A DNA stretch of 64,000 nucleotides from QHXQ01 sp036389395 (GTDB taxonomy: Bacteria > Acidobacteriota > Blastocatellia > Pyrinomonadales > Pyrinomonadaceae): contig DASVPY010000019.1 of assembly GCA_036389395.1 (NCBI GenBank), positions 3,217-67,216 of the forward strand, written 5' to 3'. The notes below the pieces were generated by a model. The model was not told the origin of the DNA. It did no database searches and saw nothing but the letters and a program-made list of their open reading frames with translations. Positions 24,196-33,740 of the stretch are shown here, piece by piece. The position numbers were made by a program, and so were the translations under genes. The first letter of the stretch is position 1. Every line of letters begins with the position of its first letter.

Positions 24196-25248
24196 CTAGC
24201 TCGCCAGCAAGTCCTGCTGCTCGCGCCGGGGCGGCGCGAGACCGAGGTGCTTGTAGGCGGCGCGGGTGGCGACGCGCCCGCGCGGCGTGCGGTTCAGGAA
24301 ACCGATCTGGATCAGGTACGGCTCGATCATCTCTTCGATGGACTCGCGCTCCTCGCTGATCGAGGCCGCAATCGTGCCGATGCCCACGGGGCCGCCGTCG
24401 AACTTCTCGATGATGGCGGAGAGAATCTTGCGATCCACTTCGTCGAGGCCGAACTTGTCCACCTCCATCTCGTCGAGCGCGCGCTTGGCGACCGCGACCG
24501 TGATGCGCCCGTCGCCGATGACCTGCGCGTAGTCGCGGACGCGGCGCAAGAGCCGGTTGGCGATGCGCGGCGTGCCGCGTGCGCGCCGCGCGATCTCCTT
24601 CGCGCCGCTCGCCTCGATCTCCACGCTCAGTATCTCGGCCGAGCGGTGGACGATGATCTCCAAGTCCTTCTGCGCGTAAAAGTCCAGGTGGAAGACGATG
24701 CCGAAGCGCCCGCGCAACGGGGCGGTGATCAGGCCGGCGCGCGTCGTCGCGCCGACTAAGGTGAACTTCGGCAGGTCTAACTTGATCGAGCGGGCGGCCG
24801 TCCCTTGCCCGATCATGATGTCGAGCTGGTAGTCCTCCATCGCGGGGTAGAGCACTTCCTCGATCTGCGGCTTGAGGCGGTGTATCTCGTCTATGAAGAG
24901 CACCTCGCCTTCTTGCAGGTTGGTGAGGACGGCCGCCAGGTCGCCGCCGCGCTCGATGGCCGGCGCGCTGACGGCCTTGAGCGGCGCGCCCATCTCCTGC
25001 GCAATGATCTGCGAGAGCGTGGTCTTGCCCAGGCCGGGCGGGCCGAAGAAGAGTACGTGGTCGAGCGCCTCGCGCCGTTGCCTGGCGGCGCGCAGGAAGA
25101 TCTTGAGGTTGGTCGTGATCTTCGTCTGCCCGATGTACTCGTCGAGCGCGCGCGGGCGCAAGCTGGGTTCGGCCTGCCGATCCTCCGGCGTCGCCTCGCC
25201 CGCCACGGCCGCGCGCCGCGCCTCCTCAAGTGTCGCTTCCAACGCCAT
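24196..25248 (-). CDS. ruvB: Holliday junction branch-migration helicase RuvB
   Basis: 350 residues. AAA+ motor that drives branch migration with RuvA. Walker A FFGPPGLGKTTL, Walker B LFIDEIHRL, sensor region LVGATTRAGLITAPLRGRFGI and the C-terminal winged helix (QIGFLNRTPRGR) are all present. Starts at ATG 25248 with GGGGAGAGG upstream. ruvA and ruvC are not adjacent. Confidence 0.98.
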   Translation of the reverse strand: MALEATLEEARRAAVAGEATPEDRQAEPSLRPRALDEYIGQTKITTNLKIFLRAARQRREALDHVLFFGPPGLGKTTLSQIIAQEMGAPLKAVSAPAIERGGDLAAVLTNLQEGEVLFIDEIHRLKPQIEEVLYPAMEDYQLDIMIGQGTAARSIKLDLPKFTLVGATTRAGLITAPLRGRFGIVFHLDFYAQKDLEIIVHRSAEILSVEIEASGAKEIARRARGTPRIANRLLRRVRDYAQVIGDGRITVAVAKRALDEMEVDKFGLDEVDRKILSAIIEKFDGGPVGIGTIAASISEERESIEEMIEPYLIQIGFLNRTPRGRVATRAAYKHLGLAPPRREQQDLLAS

Positions 25249-25407
25249 CCGCGCCCTCTCCCCTTGTCGTCTTTAGCCGCCTACCGAACGAGCCGCATTA
25301 TACCTTGTCTGAAATAATGTTTCAACCATGAAACGCACGCCGGAGTTAAGAAAATGCTTGAAGGAAGCAGGCGCGGAAGAGGGTGTGGGCAGACCCACGG
25401 AATGAAA

Positions 25408-25432
25408 AAGCGGAAGCTGCGCGCCTCCGCTT
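25408..25432 (-). terminator. Terminator of the atpDC unit
   Basis: 10-bp stem with one mismatch (25408-25417 with 25423-25432) and a 5-nt loop; the A run at 25404-25409 gives a U tract in minus-strand RNA. It lies 25 nt after the atpC stop codon. Confidence 0.8.
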
Positions 25433-25456
25433 GAGCGACGGTGAACGTGATTCGCG

Positions 25457-25876
25457 TTAGCCGCGCGGCGGGTTCTGTTCGGCCAGTTGGAGGCGGGCGT
25501 TGGCGCGGTCGAGTTCGGCGCGGGCGCGCTCGAAGTCGGCCGACTCGCCGGTGAACGCGCCGAGGGCGCGCTCGGCCTGATCGCGGGCCTGGCGCGCGGC
25601 GGCCGGATCGATCTCGTCGGCGCGCTCGGCCTGTTCGGCCAGGACGGAGACGCGGTCGCGGTTGACCTCGACGAAGCCGCCCGCGACGAGCAGGCGCTCG
25701 GTCAGCGCGCCTTGCGTGTAGGTCAGCACGCCGGTCTGCAACTGCGAGATGAGCGGCGTGTGGCCGGGCAGGATGCCGATCTCGCCGCCCAGGCCCGGCA
25801 CGGAGACGAAGTCCACCGTCTCCGACAACACGCCCCGCTCCGGCGTGATCACGTCGAGTTGGATTCTGTCAGCCAT
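25457..25876 (-). CDS. atpC: ATP synthase F1 epsilon subunit
   Basis: 139 residues. The N-terminal beta-sandwich (IQLDVITPERGVLSETVDFVSVPGLGGEIGILPGHTPLI) is canonical, and a C-terminal helical hairpin follows (RADEIDPAAARQARDQAERAL). Regulates and couples F1 to the c-ring. Follows atpD across a 70-nt gap occupied by a repeat element. Confidence 0.96.
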   Translation of the reverse strand: MADRIQLDVITPERGVLSETVDFVSVPGLGGEIGILPGHTPLISQLQTGVLTYTQGALTERLLVAGGFVEVNRDRVSVLAEQAERADEIDPAAARQARDQAERALGAFTGESADFERARAELDRANARLQLAEQNPPRG

Positions 25877-25890
25877 AAGAAGCAGAGGTT

Positions 25891-25943
25891 AGATGTCAGA
25901 TGTCAGGTGTTAGTGAAGTCAGCCGGACTGACATCTGACATCT
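25891..25943. repeat. GATGTCA heptamer element inside the atpD-atpC gap
   Basis: Perfect 16-bp arms (25891-25906 with 25928-25943), each two heptamers, around a 21-nt spacer. It touches the atpD stop codon (25947-25949). It would form a hairpin in the atpDC mRNA between the two cistrons. Confidence 0.85.
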
Positions 25944-25946
25944 TCT

Positions 25947-27476
<1,530 letters not shown>

Positions 27477-27606
27477 ACTCTTAGCGCAAGCTCCTCTTCA
27501 GATGTTAAAGGGCGGAAAATTGCTGCGGTTTCTTAAGGAAATGAAGATAGCACACGCCCGCGGCCAAGGCAAAAGCACGCCGGGAAAGGCGTCGGGGCGG
27601 GCGCGC

Positions 27607-27876
27607 CTACTCGTCTTCGTCGTAGCGGATTTTCATGCCGCGCAGGGTGCGCCGGTCTTCGTCCGTGAGTTCGAGCGTCACGTCGGCGGCGCGCTGTCGG
27701 TCGGACTCGTTCAACTCGCGCAGGCCGATGACGAGCTTGAGCGACAGCTCCAACTCGTAGCCGGCCTCGCGCAGCCGCGCGATGGCGTCGGCCACTTCGG
27801 GCGCGCGCTCGACCGCCGCGTTGATGGCGCGGCCCAGGTCTTCCACGATCTCTTTGGCGTCGTCGTTGAGTTCCAA
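27607..27876 (-). CDS. Small acidic helical protein, function unknown
   Basis: 89 residues starting at TTG 27876; an in-frame TAG two codons upstream fixes the limit. Helical (DDAKEIVEDLGRAINAAVERAPEVADAIARLREAG), then a beta/turn region and the acidic ending KIRYDEDE. No membrane segment. Coding character and isolation suggest a real gene, but no family is recognised. Confidence 0.6.
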   Translation of the reverse strand: MELNDDAKEIVEDLGRAINAAVERAPEVADAIARLREAGYELELSLKLVIGLRELNESDRQRAADVTLELTDEDRRTLRGMKIRYDEDE

Positions 27877-28020
27877 GCCCTAACACCCAATCGCGGCGCG
27901 CGACCCGAAAGGGCCTCAGCGCCGCGTGCGATGCTAAGCGACCGCGGGGCGGGCGGTCAACCGAAGCGACCGCGCGGTAGTGGTTTCGTCTGAGCTTGAG
28001 GGCCGGCGGGAGGGGCTGCA

Positions 28021-28111
28021 CCACCGAGACACGGAGGGCACAGAGTTAGCACGGAGCCTTGAATGGCTATCAAGCCTCCGTGCCGCCTCTGTGCCCTCCG
28101 TGTCTCGGTGG
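28021..28111. repeat. CACAGAGGR-class element with perfect 25-bp arms
   Basis: Arms 28021-28045 and 28087-28111 are exact reverse complements (CCACCGAGACACGG... against ...CCGTGTCTCGGTGG). A second, inner pairing (GCACGGAG with CTCCGTGC) lies in the 41-nt spacer. It lies between two minus-strand genes, in a gap of about 300 bp that contains no gene. Confidence 0.87.
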
Positions 28112-28172
28112 TGAACGGCCTCGGATAACGCGCAACTCAAACTTAACCACTACTGGCCGCGCGGGCCGCTTC

Positions 28173-29291
28173 TTAAGAGCGCGACGCCGCGGGCGCGAGG
28201 CTGTCTACGGCCGCGTAGATGCGTAGGTACGTTTGCGTCTCGGCGGGGATGAGCGCGCGCCAGCCCGCGCCGCCCCGCTTGAGGTACGAGGGCAGCCGCG
28301 CCGGGTTCGAGTTATAGCCGGCGGCGAGCAGCTCGGCTTGCGTGGCCAGCCCGGTCGCAAGCGCCTGGCGCACCTCTTCGCTGCGGAGCAGGCCGTCCCA
28401 GGTGTCCTGCATGTAGAGGAGCATGGCGCGGGCCGCGTTCTCGTGGTCGCGCATCCCGGCGACGAAGTCCGCGTCGAGATTTGCGGCGGGGTGCTGTGCG
28501 CGCACCGCCTGGTAGGTCTGCGGGATCATCTGGATCATACCGCCCGCGCCGGCCGTCGAAACGGAGTAGCGGTAGGTGTCGCCCGCGTTCAGCGCGTAGA
28601 GCGTGCGAATTTCGTCGAAGAGCGTGGCGTGGTCTTCCGTCGCGAAACGCTTGTGGTCGGCGTGCTCGACGACGGCGAGCCGCTCGGCCACGGCCACCAC
28701 GTCGGGCGCGATCCGCACGCCCTGCCCGGCGAGCCGCGCGGCGGCGGCGTCGAGCGTGCGGCGGACGTAAGCGCCGCCCGCGCGCGCGAGCGCCGGCTGC
28801 GCGAGCGCCGGGTGTGCCGAGGTGTAGTAGGCCACTTCGCTGAGCGCGCCTTGCTTCTCGACCGGGTAGCGCACGAGGAGCGGTTCGAGCGCGCGCCCCG
28901 CCGCGTCCGTCACCGCGACGGCCGTGTTCACGTAGTTGGCACGGACGACGCGCAAGCGGAGCGGCGCGCCCCCTGCCGTGCGGACGAGCGTCTCGGCGTC
29001 CTGACTGGTGAAGAGCGCCTTGGGCACTTGGAGCACCTGGAGCGGCGCGTCCGCGGCCGCCGCGACGACGAGCGCCACGGTGTCGGCGGGCGCGGGCGTC
29101 TGCGCGTCGAGCAGCGCGCGCGCCTCGCGTATGCGCGCGTGCAGGGCGCTGAGCGCGAGTTGGTCGGGCGCGAGCGCGGCGGCTTCGACCGCGCCGTGCC
29201 GCGCGGCGTCCGTCGGCCGCAGGTGCAGGCGCGAGAGCGCCGGCGCGAAGAAGGTCAGGAGCGGGAGGGCAAATAGAAACACTTTTCTCAT
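28173..29291 (-). CDS. Secreted lytic transglycosylase-like protein (SLT domain)
   Basis: 372 residues from ATG 29291, the start of a signal peptide (MRKVFLFALPLLTFFAPALS). The C-terminal third looks like an SLT lysozyme-fold domain: FDEIRTLYALNAGDTYRYSVSTAGAGGMIQMIPQTY, NAARAMLLYMQDTW and AAGYNSNPARLPSYL. The conserved GxxQMxPxTY region is intact as GMIQMIPQTY. The N-terminal 200 residues are unassigned. Expected role: cleavage of peptidoglycan glycan strands in the periplasm; the catalytic Glu is probably in FDEI or ATEDHATLFDE and should be confirmed. Confidence 0.75.
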   Translation of the reverse strand: MRKVFLFALPLLTFFAPALSRLHLRPTDAARHGAVEAAALAPDQLALSALHARIREARALLDAQTPAPADTVALVVAAAADAPLQVLQVPKALFTSQDAETLVRTAGGAPLRLRVVRANYVNTAVAVTDAAGRALEPLLVRYPVEKQGALSEVAYYTSAHPALAQPALARAGGAYVRRTLDAAAARLAGQGVRIAPDVVAVAERLAVVEHADHKRFATEDHATLFDEIRTLYALNAGDTYRYSVSTAGAGGMIQMIPQTYQAVRAQHPAANLDADFVAGMRDHENAARAMLLYMQDTWDGLLRSEEVRQALATGLATQAELLAAGYNSNPARLPSYLKRGGAGWRALIPAETQTYLRIYAAVDSLAPAASRS

Positions 29292-29552
29292 CGCGTTTCG
29301 AGTCTGATCCTTGGGCTGCCGTGTCAGGTTATGGGCGTGTGGGGGAGACGGGTATACGACGCGTGCCGGCGCGCGCCGGTTGCACGTACACCGGGCGCTC
29401 AATGTGATGTGCTCGCTGCAACGAAACAGTGCGGCGGCCCGCCGTTGGGCCGTTTGCCGGCGGCGCGCTATGCTAGGCTGCGCGGCGAACGCACACAGAC
29501 GACCGGCACGCGAAGCCCGCGCCCGCGCCGGCCGCCACGAACGGAGTGAGAG
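29292..29552. other. Divergent promoter region
   Basis: About 260 bp between the divergent lytic transglycosylase gene and the zinc-ribbon/mutase unit; both promoters must lie here. I see no clear operator, repeat element or conserved ORF. Confidence 0.45.
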
Positions 29553-29780
29553 ATGAAACGCTGCCCGACCTGTCAGGCGAGTTACCCGGACGACGCGAGC
29601 TTCTGCGGCGCGGACGGGACGCCGCTCGCGAGCGCCGCGCCCGTCGAGGCGCGTACCGCCGCGCCGGAAGCTTTGAGCGTCAGCGAGCGGCTCGAACGGT
29701 TACATGAACTGTACGCGATGGGGCTGTTGACCGAGTTCGAGTACGCCTACGAACGGCGCAAGATCGTCGTCGAGGGATGA
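29553..29780 (+). CDS. Zinc-ribbon-like plus SHOCT-type small protein
   Basis: 75 residues. The N-terminus CPTCQASYPDDASFCGADG resembles the zinc ribbons found elsewhere in the window, but the fourth Cys is replaced (FCGADG), so zinc binding may be lost. The C-terminus SERLERLHELYAMGLLTEFEYAYERRKI is a SHOCT motif, a short helical oligomerisation module. It stops 3 nt before the mutase start, suggesting translational coupling. Function unknown. Confidence 0.8.
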   Translation: MKRCPTCQASYPDDASFCGADGTPLASAAPVEARTAAPEALSVSERLERLHELYAMGLLTEFEYAYERRKIVVEG

Positions 29781-29783
29781 ACG

Positions 29784-31415
29784 ATGAGCACGACGGAACG
29801 AGACGCGCCCGCCAAGCCGGCGCGCGCGCGGCGCGAGCGCTTCGAGACCTCTTCGGGCGTCGAGCTGCCGAACGACTTCAACCCCGCGAACACCGAGCCA
29901 CTCGACTACGCGCGCGACCTCGGCGCGCCGGGCGAGTTCCCTTACACGCGCGGCGTCCGCCACAGCATGTACCGCGGGCGCTTCTGGACGATGCGCCAGT
30001 ACGCGGGCTACGCCACCGCCGAAGAGTCGAACGCCCGCTACAAGTACCTGCTCGCGCAGGGCACGACGGGGCTGTCGGTCGCCTTCGACCTGCCGACGCA
30101 GATCGGGCTGGACTCCGACGACCCGCTGGCCGCGGGCGAGGTCGGCAAGGTCGGCGTGGCGATTGACTCGCTCGAAGACATGGAGCGTCTGTTCGCCGGC
30201 ATCCCCCTGGGCGAAGTCTCGACCTCGATGACGATCAACGCGACCGCAGCGATCCTGCTCTGCCTCTACGTCGCGGTCGGACGGCAACAGGGCGTCCCGC
30301 CCGATCAACTTCAGGGCACGATCCAGAACGACATCCTGAAGGAGTACATCGCGCGCGGCACGTACATCTACCCGCCCGCGCCCTCGATGCGGCTCATCAC
30401 AGACACCTTCGCCTACTGCGCCCGCGCCGTGCCGAAGTGGAACACCATCTCGATCAGCGGCTACCACATACGCGAGGCCGGCTCGACCGCCGCGCAGGAG
30501 ATCGCTTTCACCCTGGCCGACGCCGTCGCCTACGTCGAGGCGGCCGTCGCCGCCGGTCTCGCCGTGGACGACTTCGCCCCGCGCCTCTCCTTCTTCTTCA
30601 ACGCGCACAACAACCTCTTGGAAGAGGTCGCCAAGTTCCGCGCCGCGCGCAGACTCTGGGCGCAGCTCATGCGCGGACGCTTCGGCGCGCGCGACCCGCG
30701 TTCGCTGATGCTACGCTTCCACACGCAGACCGCCGGCTCGACCCTGACCGCGCAGCAGCCCGAAGTCAACGTCGTCCGCACGACCATCCAGGCGCTCGCC
30801 GCCGTCCTCGGCGGCACGCAGTCGCTCCACACGAACGCGATGGACGAGGCGCTGGCGCTGCCGACCGAGCAGGCGGCGCGCGTCGCCCTGCGCACGCAAC
30901 AGGTCATCGCCCACGAGTCCGGCGTCGCCGACACCGTTGACCCGCTCGCCGGCTCCTACGCCGTCGAACAGTTGACGACCGAACTCGAACGTCGCGCCGC
31001 GGCTTACGTCGAAAAGATCGACGCCCTCGGCGGGATGCTGCGCGCGATTGAGACGGGCTACGTCCAGCGCGAGATTCAGGAGGCCGCCTACCAGTATCAG
31101 CGCGCCGTCGAGACGGGCGACGCGGTCGTGGTCGGCGTCAACCGCTTCCAAGCGGCGGAGGACGCCGCGCCCCCGCTCCTGCGCATAGACCCGGCCGTCG
31201 AGCAGAATCAGTGCGCGCGCCTGCGGCATTTACGCGCCCGCCGCGACAACGCCGCCGTCGCGTCCGCCCTCGCCGCCGTCGAAGCGTCCGCCCGCGGCAC
31301 GGACAACCTCCTGCCCCACATCCTCGCCGCCGTCGAGGCCTACGCCACCGTCGGCGAGATCAGCCACACCCTGCGCCGCGTCTGGGGCGAGTACCGCGAA
31401 GCCGTGACGGTGTAG
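29784..31415 (+). CDS. Methylmalonyl-CoA mutase large subunit, catalytic domain only
   Basis: 543 residues. Interconverts succinyl-CoA and methylmalonyl-CoA with adenosylcobalamin. FPYTRGVRHSMYRGRFWTMRQYAGYATAEESN, FDLPTQIGLDSDDPLAAGEVGKVGVAI, MTINATAAILLCLY, GTIQNDILKEYIARGTYIYPP, NTISISGYHIREAG and AHNNLLEEVAKFRAARRLW are hallmarks. The B12-binding domain is absent, as in enzymes with a separate small subunit, which is not in the window. The last 87 bp recur at 32088-32174, on the other side of a toxin-antitoxin pair. Confidence 0.96.
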   Translation: MSTTERDAPAKPARARRERFETSSGVELPNDFNPANTEPLDYARDLGAPGEFPYTRGVRHSMYRGRFWTMRQYAGYATAEESNARYKYLLAQGTTGLSVAFDLPTQIGLDSDDPLAAGEVGKVGVAIDSLEDMERLFAGIPLGEVSTSMTINATAAILLCLYVAVGRQQGVPPDQLQGTIQNDILKEYIARGTYIYPPAPSMRLITDTFAYCARAVPKWNTISISGYHIREAGSTAAQEIAFTLADAVAYVEAAVAAGLAVDDFAPRLSFFFNAHNNLLEEVAKFRAARRLWAQLMRGRFGARDPRSLMLRFHTQTAGSTLTAQQPEVNVVRTTIQALAAVLGGTQSLHTNAMDEALALPTEQAARVALRTQQVIAHESGVADTVDPLAGSYAVEQLTTELERRAAAYVEKIDALGGMLRAIETGYVQREIQEAAYQYQRAVETGDAVVVGVNRFQAAEDAAPPLLRIDPAVEQNQCARLRHLRARRDNAAVASALAAVEASARGTDNLLPHILAAVEAYATVGEISHTLRRVWGEYREAVTV

Positions 31416-31442
31416 AATAGGGCACTGAGAGGAACAGAAGTC

Positions 31443-31688
31443 ATGGCGCAAAACCTAAAAGCTATTTACCGCAACGGCGCGTTCATTCCCCAAGTGCCCT
31501 GTGATCTACCTGAGGGTGCGGAGGTGGAATTGACCGTACACGAACCACGCAGGATTCCGCCCACGGTGACAGACCCCGAAGAACGTGCGCGCATCCTGAA
31601 GGAAGTTGTCGAGAGTATGCGGTCTAACCCGCTGCCCGCCGACGCGCCTCGCCGCTTCACCCGCGAGGAACTACATGAACGCCGTTGA
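31443..31688 (+). CDS. DUF104/AF2212-like antitoxin
   Basis: 81 residues. LKAIYRNGAFIPQVPCDLPEGAEVELTV is the conserved core of the AF2212-like (DUF104) antitoxins that pair with PIN-domain toxins. The C-terminal tail is helical and charged (RRFTREELHERR). Overlaps the downstream toxin by 14 nt. Confidence 0.85.
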   Translation: MAQNLKAIYRNGAFIPQVPCDLPEGAEVELTVHEPRRIPPTVTDPEERARILKEVVESMRSNPLPADAPRRFTREELHERR

Positions 31689-32085
31689 TACGAACGTTCT
31701 AATCTACGTCCATGACGACCGCGAGCCAGTCAAACAAGCGACCGCCGACGTGCTGATTCAATCACTGCCGGAGGTGATGCTGCTTTGGCAGGTGGCCTGC
31801 GAATACATAGCCGCGAGCAGAAAACTGGCGGCGGCGGGCTACAGCCGCGAGATGGCGTGGCGAGACATTCGTAAGCTGCAACGGGTCTGGGTCACACAAC
31901 TGCCAACGTGGGATGTATTCCTGCGGGCAGAAACCCTGATGCAGCGCTACAGCCTCTCGTCTTGGGACGCCCTGCTCGTCGCGGCTTGCCTTGAAGCGGG
32001 CGTAGCGCGGCTCTACACAGAAGATTTTGATAAGTCGGTTGAGGCTGAAGGAATCGAGATCGTAAATCCTTTTAGCAAGCCCTAA
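31675..32085 (+). CDS. PIN-domain ribonuclease toxin (VapC-like)
   Basis: 136 residues from ATG 31675. PIN acidic residues: D in VDTNVLIYVHD, E in WQVACEYIAA, D in SSWDALLVAACLEAG and D in YTEDFD. Predicted endoribonuclease held in check by the preceding antitoxin. It ends 2 nt before the duplicated tail of the mutase gene. Confidence 0.9.
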   Translation: MNAVDTNVLIYVHDDREPVKQATADVLIQSLPEVMLLWQVACEYIAASRKLAAAGYSREMAWRDIRKLQRVWVTQLPTWDVFLRAETLMQRYSLSSWDALLVAACLEAGVARLYTEDFDKSVEAEGIEIVNPFSKP

Positions 32086-32087
32086 GT

Positions 32088-32174
32088 GCCGTCGAAGCCT
32101 GCGTCACGGTGGGCGAGATCAAACACCGCTTGCGCTGCGTCTGGGGCGAGTACCGCGAAGCCGTGACGGTTTAA
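32088..32174 (+). pseudogene. Duplicated 3' end of the mutase gene
   Basis: 87 bp aligned without gaps to 31329-31415, with 74 identical positions by my count; a 34-nt stretch is identical. It would encode AVEACVTVGEIKHRLRCVWG then EYREAVTV and a stop, matching the mutase C-terminus. It has no start and follows the toxin stop codon by 2 nt. The two copies flank the toxin-antitoxin pair like direct repeats. Confidence 0.88.
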
Positions 32175-32189
32175 GTTCTCAGGAGCGAT

Positions 32190-32630
32190 ATGCGAGTGCT
32201 GCTGCGTTTGCTGTTTGCGTGCATCTGTTGTGTGCTGCTGTTCTTGTCGGCGGCGCGTGCGCAGGACACGGGTAAGGTGACGACGCCCGCGCAGGGGTCG
32301 GCGGAGCGGAAGGCTCTGTTGGACGCGGTGCGGGCGCGGCTGGGGATTAAGAGCCAGTTCAAGGTTTATCATTTGAGGGTGAGCGGCGAGTGGGCGTTCT
32401 TCCACGGGGGCGAGGTGGTGGACGCCGACGGCGAGTTGCAGGAGACAGACCTGGACGTGCAGGCGCTCTTGCAGCAAAAGACCGTCGGCGGCAAGTCCAA
32501 CTGGTACGTCGCCGAAATCTGGACGCTGCCGGCCGACGACAAGCTCTCGCGCGCCGAGTTCGCCCGCCGCGTCCGCCGCCGCCAGCAAACGGGCCGCGTC
32601 CCCGCCGCCATCCTGCCCGACGATCTGTGA
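32190..32630 (+). CDS. Small secreted protein, function unknown
   Basis: 146 residues. Signal peptide MRVLLRLLFACICCVLLFLS then AARAQD. The mature part contains ARLGIKSQFKVYHLRVSGEWAFFHG and GKSNWYVAEIWTLPADDK, a compact alpha/beta protein. Proteins with VyhLrvsGdWAfv patterns occur as periplasmic hypotheticals, but no role is known to me. Confidence 0.75.
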   Translation: MRVLLRLLFACICCVLLFLSAARAQDTGKVTTPAQGSAERKALLDAVRARLGIKSQFKVYHLRVSGEWAFFHGGEVVDADGELQETDLDVQALLQQKTVGGKSNWYVAEIWTLPADDKLSRAEFARRVRRRQQTGRVPAAILPDDL

Positions 32631-32702
32631 GCGCGCGCCGCCCCGCTCACGCGGCCGTCCGATTCCCAACGCCCGCGCCGCCTGTGTTAAGCTCAAGCGC
32701 GG

Positions 32703-33740
32703 ATGCCGCACCTGCTCGAAGTCCGAAACTTGCAGACGCAGTTCTTCACCCGCGCCGGCCTCGTGCGCGCGGTGGACGGCGTGAGCTTTCAGCTTGACCG
32801 GGGCGAGTTGTTGAGTCTGGTCGGCGAGTCGGGGTGCGGGAAGAGCGTGACGGCGCTGTCGCTGATGCGGCTGGTCGCGCCGCCCGGCCGGGTCGTCGGC
32901 GGCGAGGTGCTGTTCGAGGGGCGCGACCTGCTCAAGCTCTCCGACGCAGAGATGCGCGCGATTCGTGGCGACGACATCGCCATGATCTTTCAAGACCCGA
33001 TGACCTCGCTCAACCCGGTCTACACCGTGGGCGAGCAGATCGCCGAGGCCCTCAGGCTGCACCGCGGGCTGGGGCGCAAGGCGGCGCGAGAGGCGGCCGT
33101 CGAGGCCATGCGCGAGGTGGCGATTCCCGATCCGGCCCGCCGCGCCGACGACTACCCGCACCAGCTTTCGGGCGGCATGCGCCAGCGCGTCATGATCGCC
33201 ATGGCGTTGGCGTGCGACCCGAAGCTGCTCATCGCCGACGAGCCGACGACCGCGCTCGACGTGACGATCCAGGCGCAGATTCTTGAGCTGCTCGACGAAC
33301 TGCGCCGGACGCGCGAGCTGGCCGTGCTGCTCATCACGCACGACCTCGGCGTGGTCGCCGAAGTGGCCGACCGCGTGGCGGTGATGTACACGGGGCGCGT
33401 CGTCGAGTCGTCGCCCGTCGCGGAGCTGTTCGCGCGCCCCAAGCACCCTTACACCGAGGGGCTGCTGCGCTCCGTGCCGAAGCTGACCGCGGCGGAGGCG
33501 GCCAAGAGCGAGCGCTTGCAGACCATCGAAGGCACTGTGCCGCGCCTCACAGACCTGCCGCCCGGCTGCCACTTCGCGCCCCGCTGCCCACACCGCATGC
33601 CCCGTTGCACGGAGGGCGAACGCATCCCCCTCTACACACTCGACAGCGGCGTCGGCGTCCGCTGCGTCCTCTACGACTTGGCGGCCGCCGTCGCCGCCGA
33701 TCACCAGCACGAACGGGAAGAGGGAGGCGCGGCGCGTTGA
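32703..33740 (+). CDS. dppD: Oligopeptide/dipeptide ABC transporter ATP-binding protein (DppD/OppD)
   Basis: 345 residues. Walker A GESGCGKS near 41-48, MIFQDPMTSLNPVYTVGEQ, signature LSGGMRQRVMIAMAL, Walker B LLIADEPTTALDVT, and the C-terminal oligopeptide extension with Cys-rich CHFAPRCPHRMPRC. Energises peptide uptake together with the next gene. Permease and substrate-binding genes are not in the window, so this pair is detached from its transporter or serves one encoded elsewhere. Confidence 0.95.
   Translation: MPHLLEVRNLQTQFFTRAGLVRAVDGVSFQLDRGELLSLVGESGCGKSVTALSLMRLVAPPGRVVGGEVLFEGRDLLKLSDAEMRAIRGDDIAMIFQDPMTSLNPVYTVGEQIAEALRLHRGLGRKAAREAAVEAMREVAIPDPARRADDYPHQLSGGMRQRVMIAMALACDPKLLIADEPTTALDVTIQAQILELLDELRRTRELAVLLITHDLGVVAEVADRVAVMYTGRVVESSPVAELFARPKHPYTEGLLRSVPKLTAAEAAKSERLQTIEGTVPRLTDLPPGCHFAPRCPHRMPRCTEGERIPLYTLDSGVGVRCVLYDLAAAVAADHQHEREEGGAAR

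Noticed and set aside
31230..31451. Similar minus-strand peptides at 31230-31451 and 32082-32180 (both containing HGFAVLAPDAAQ)
   Set aside because: They are the antisense of the duplicated mutase tail, so their similarity reflects the duplication, not a coding gene.
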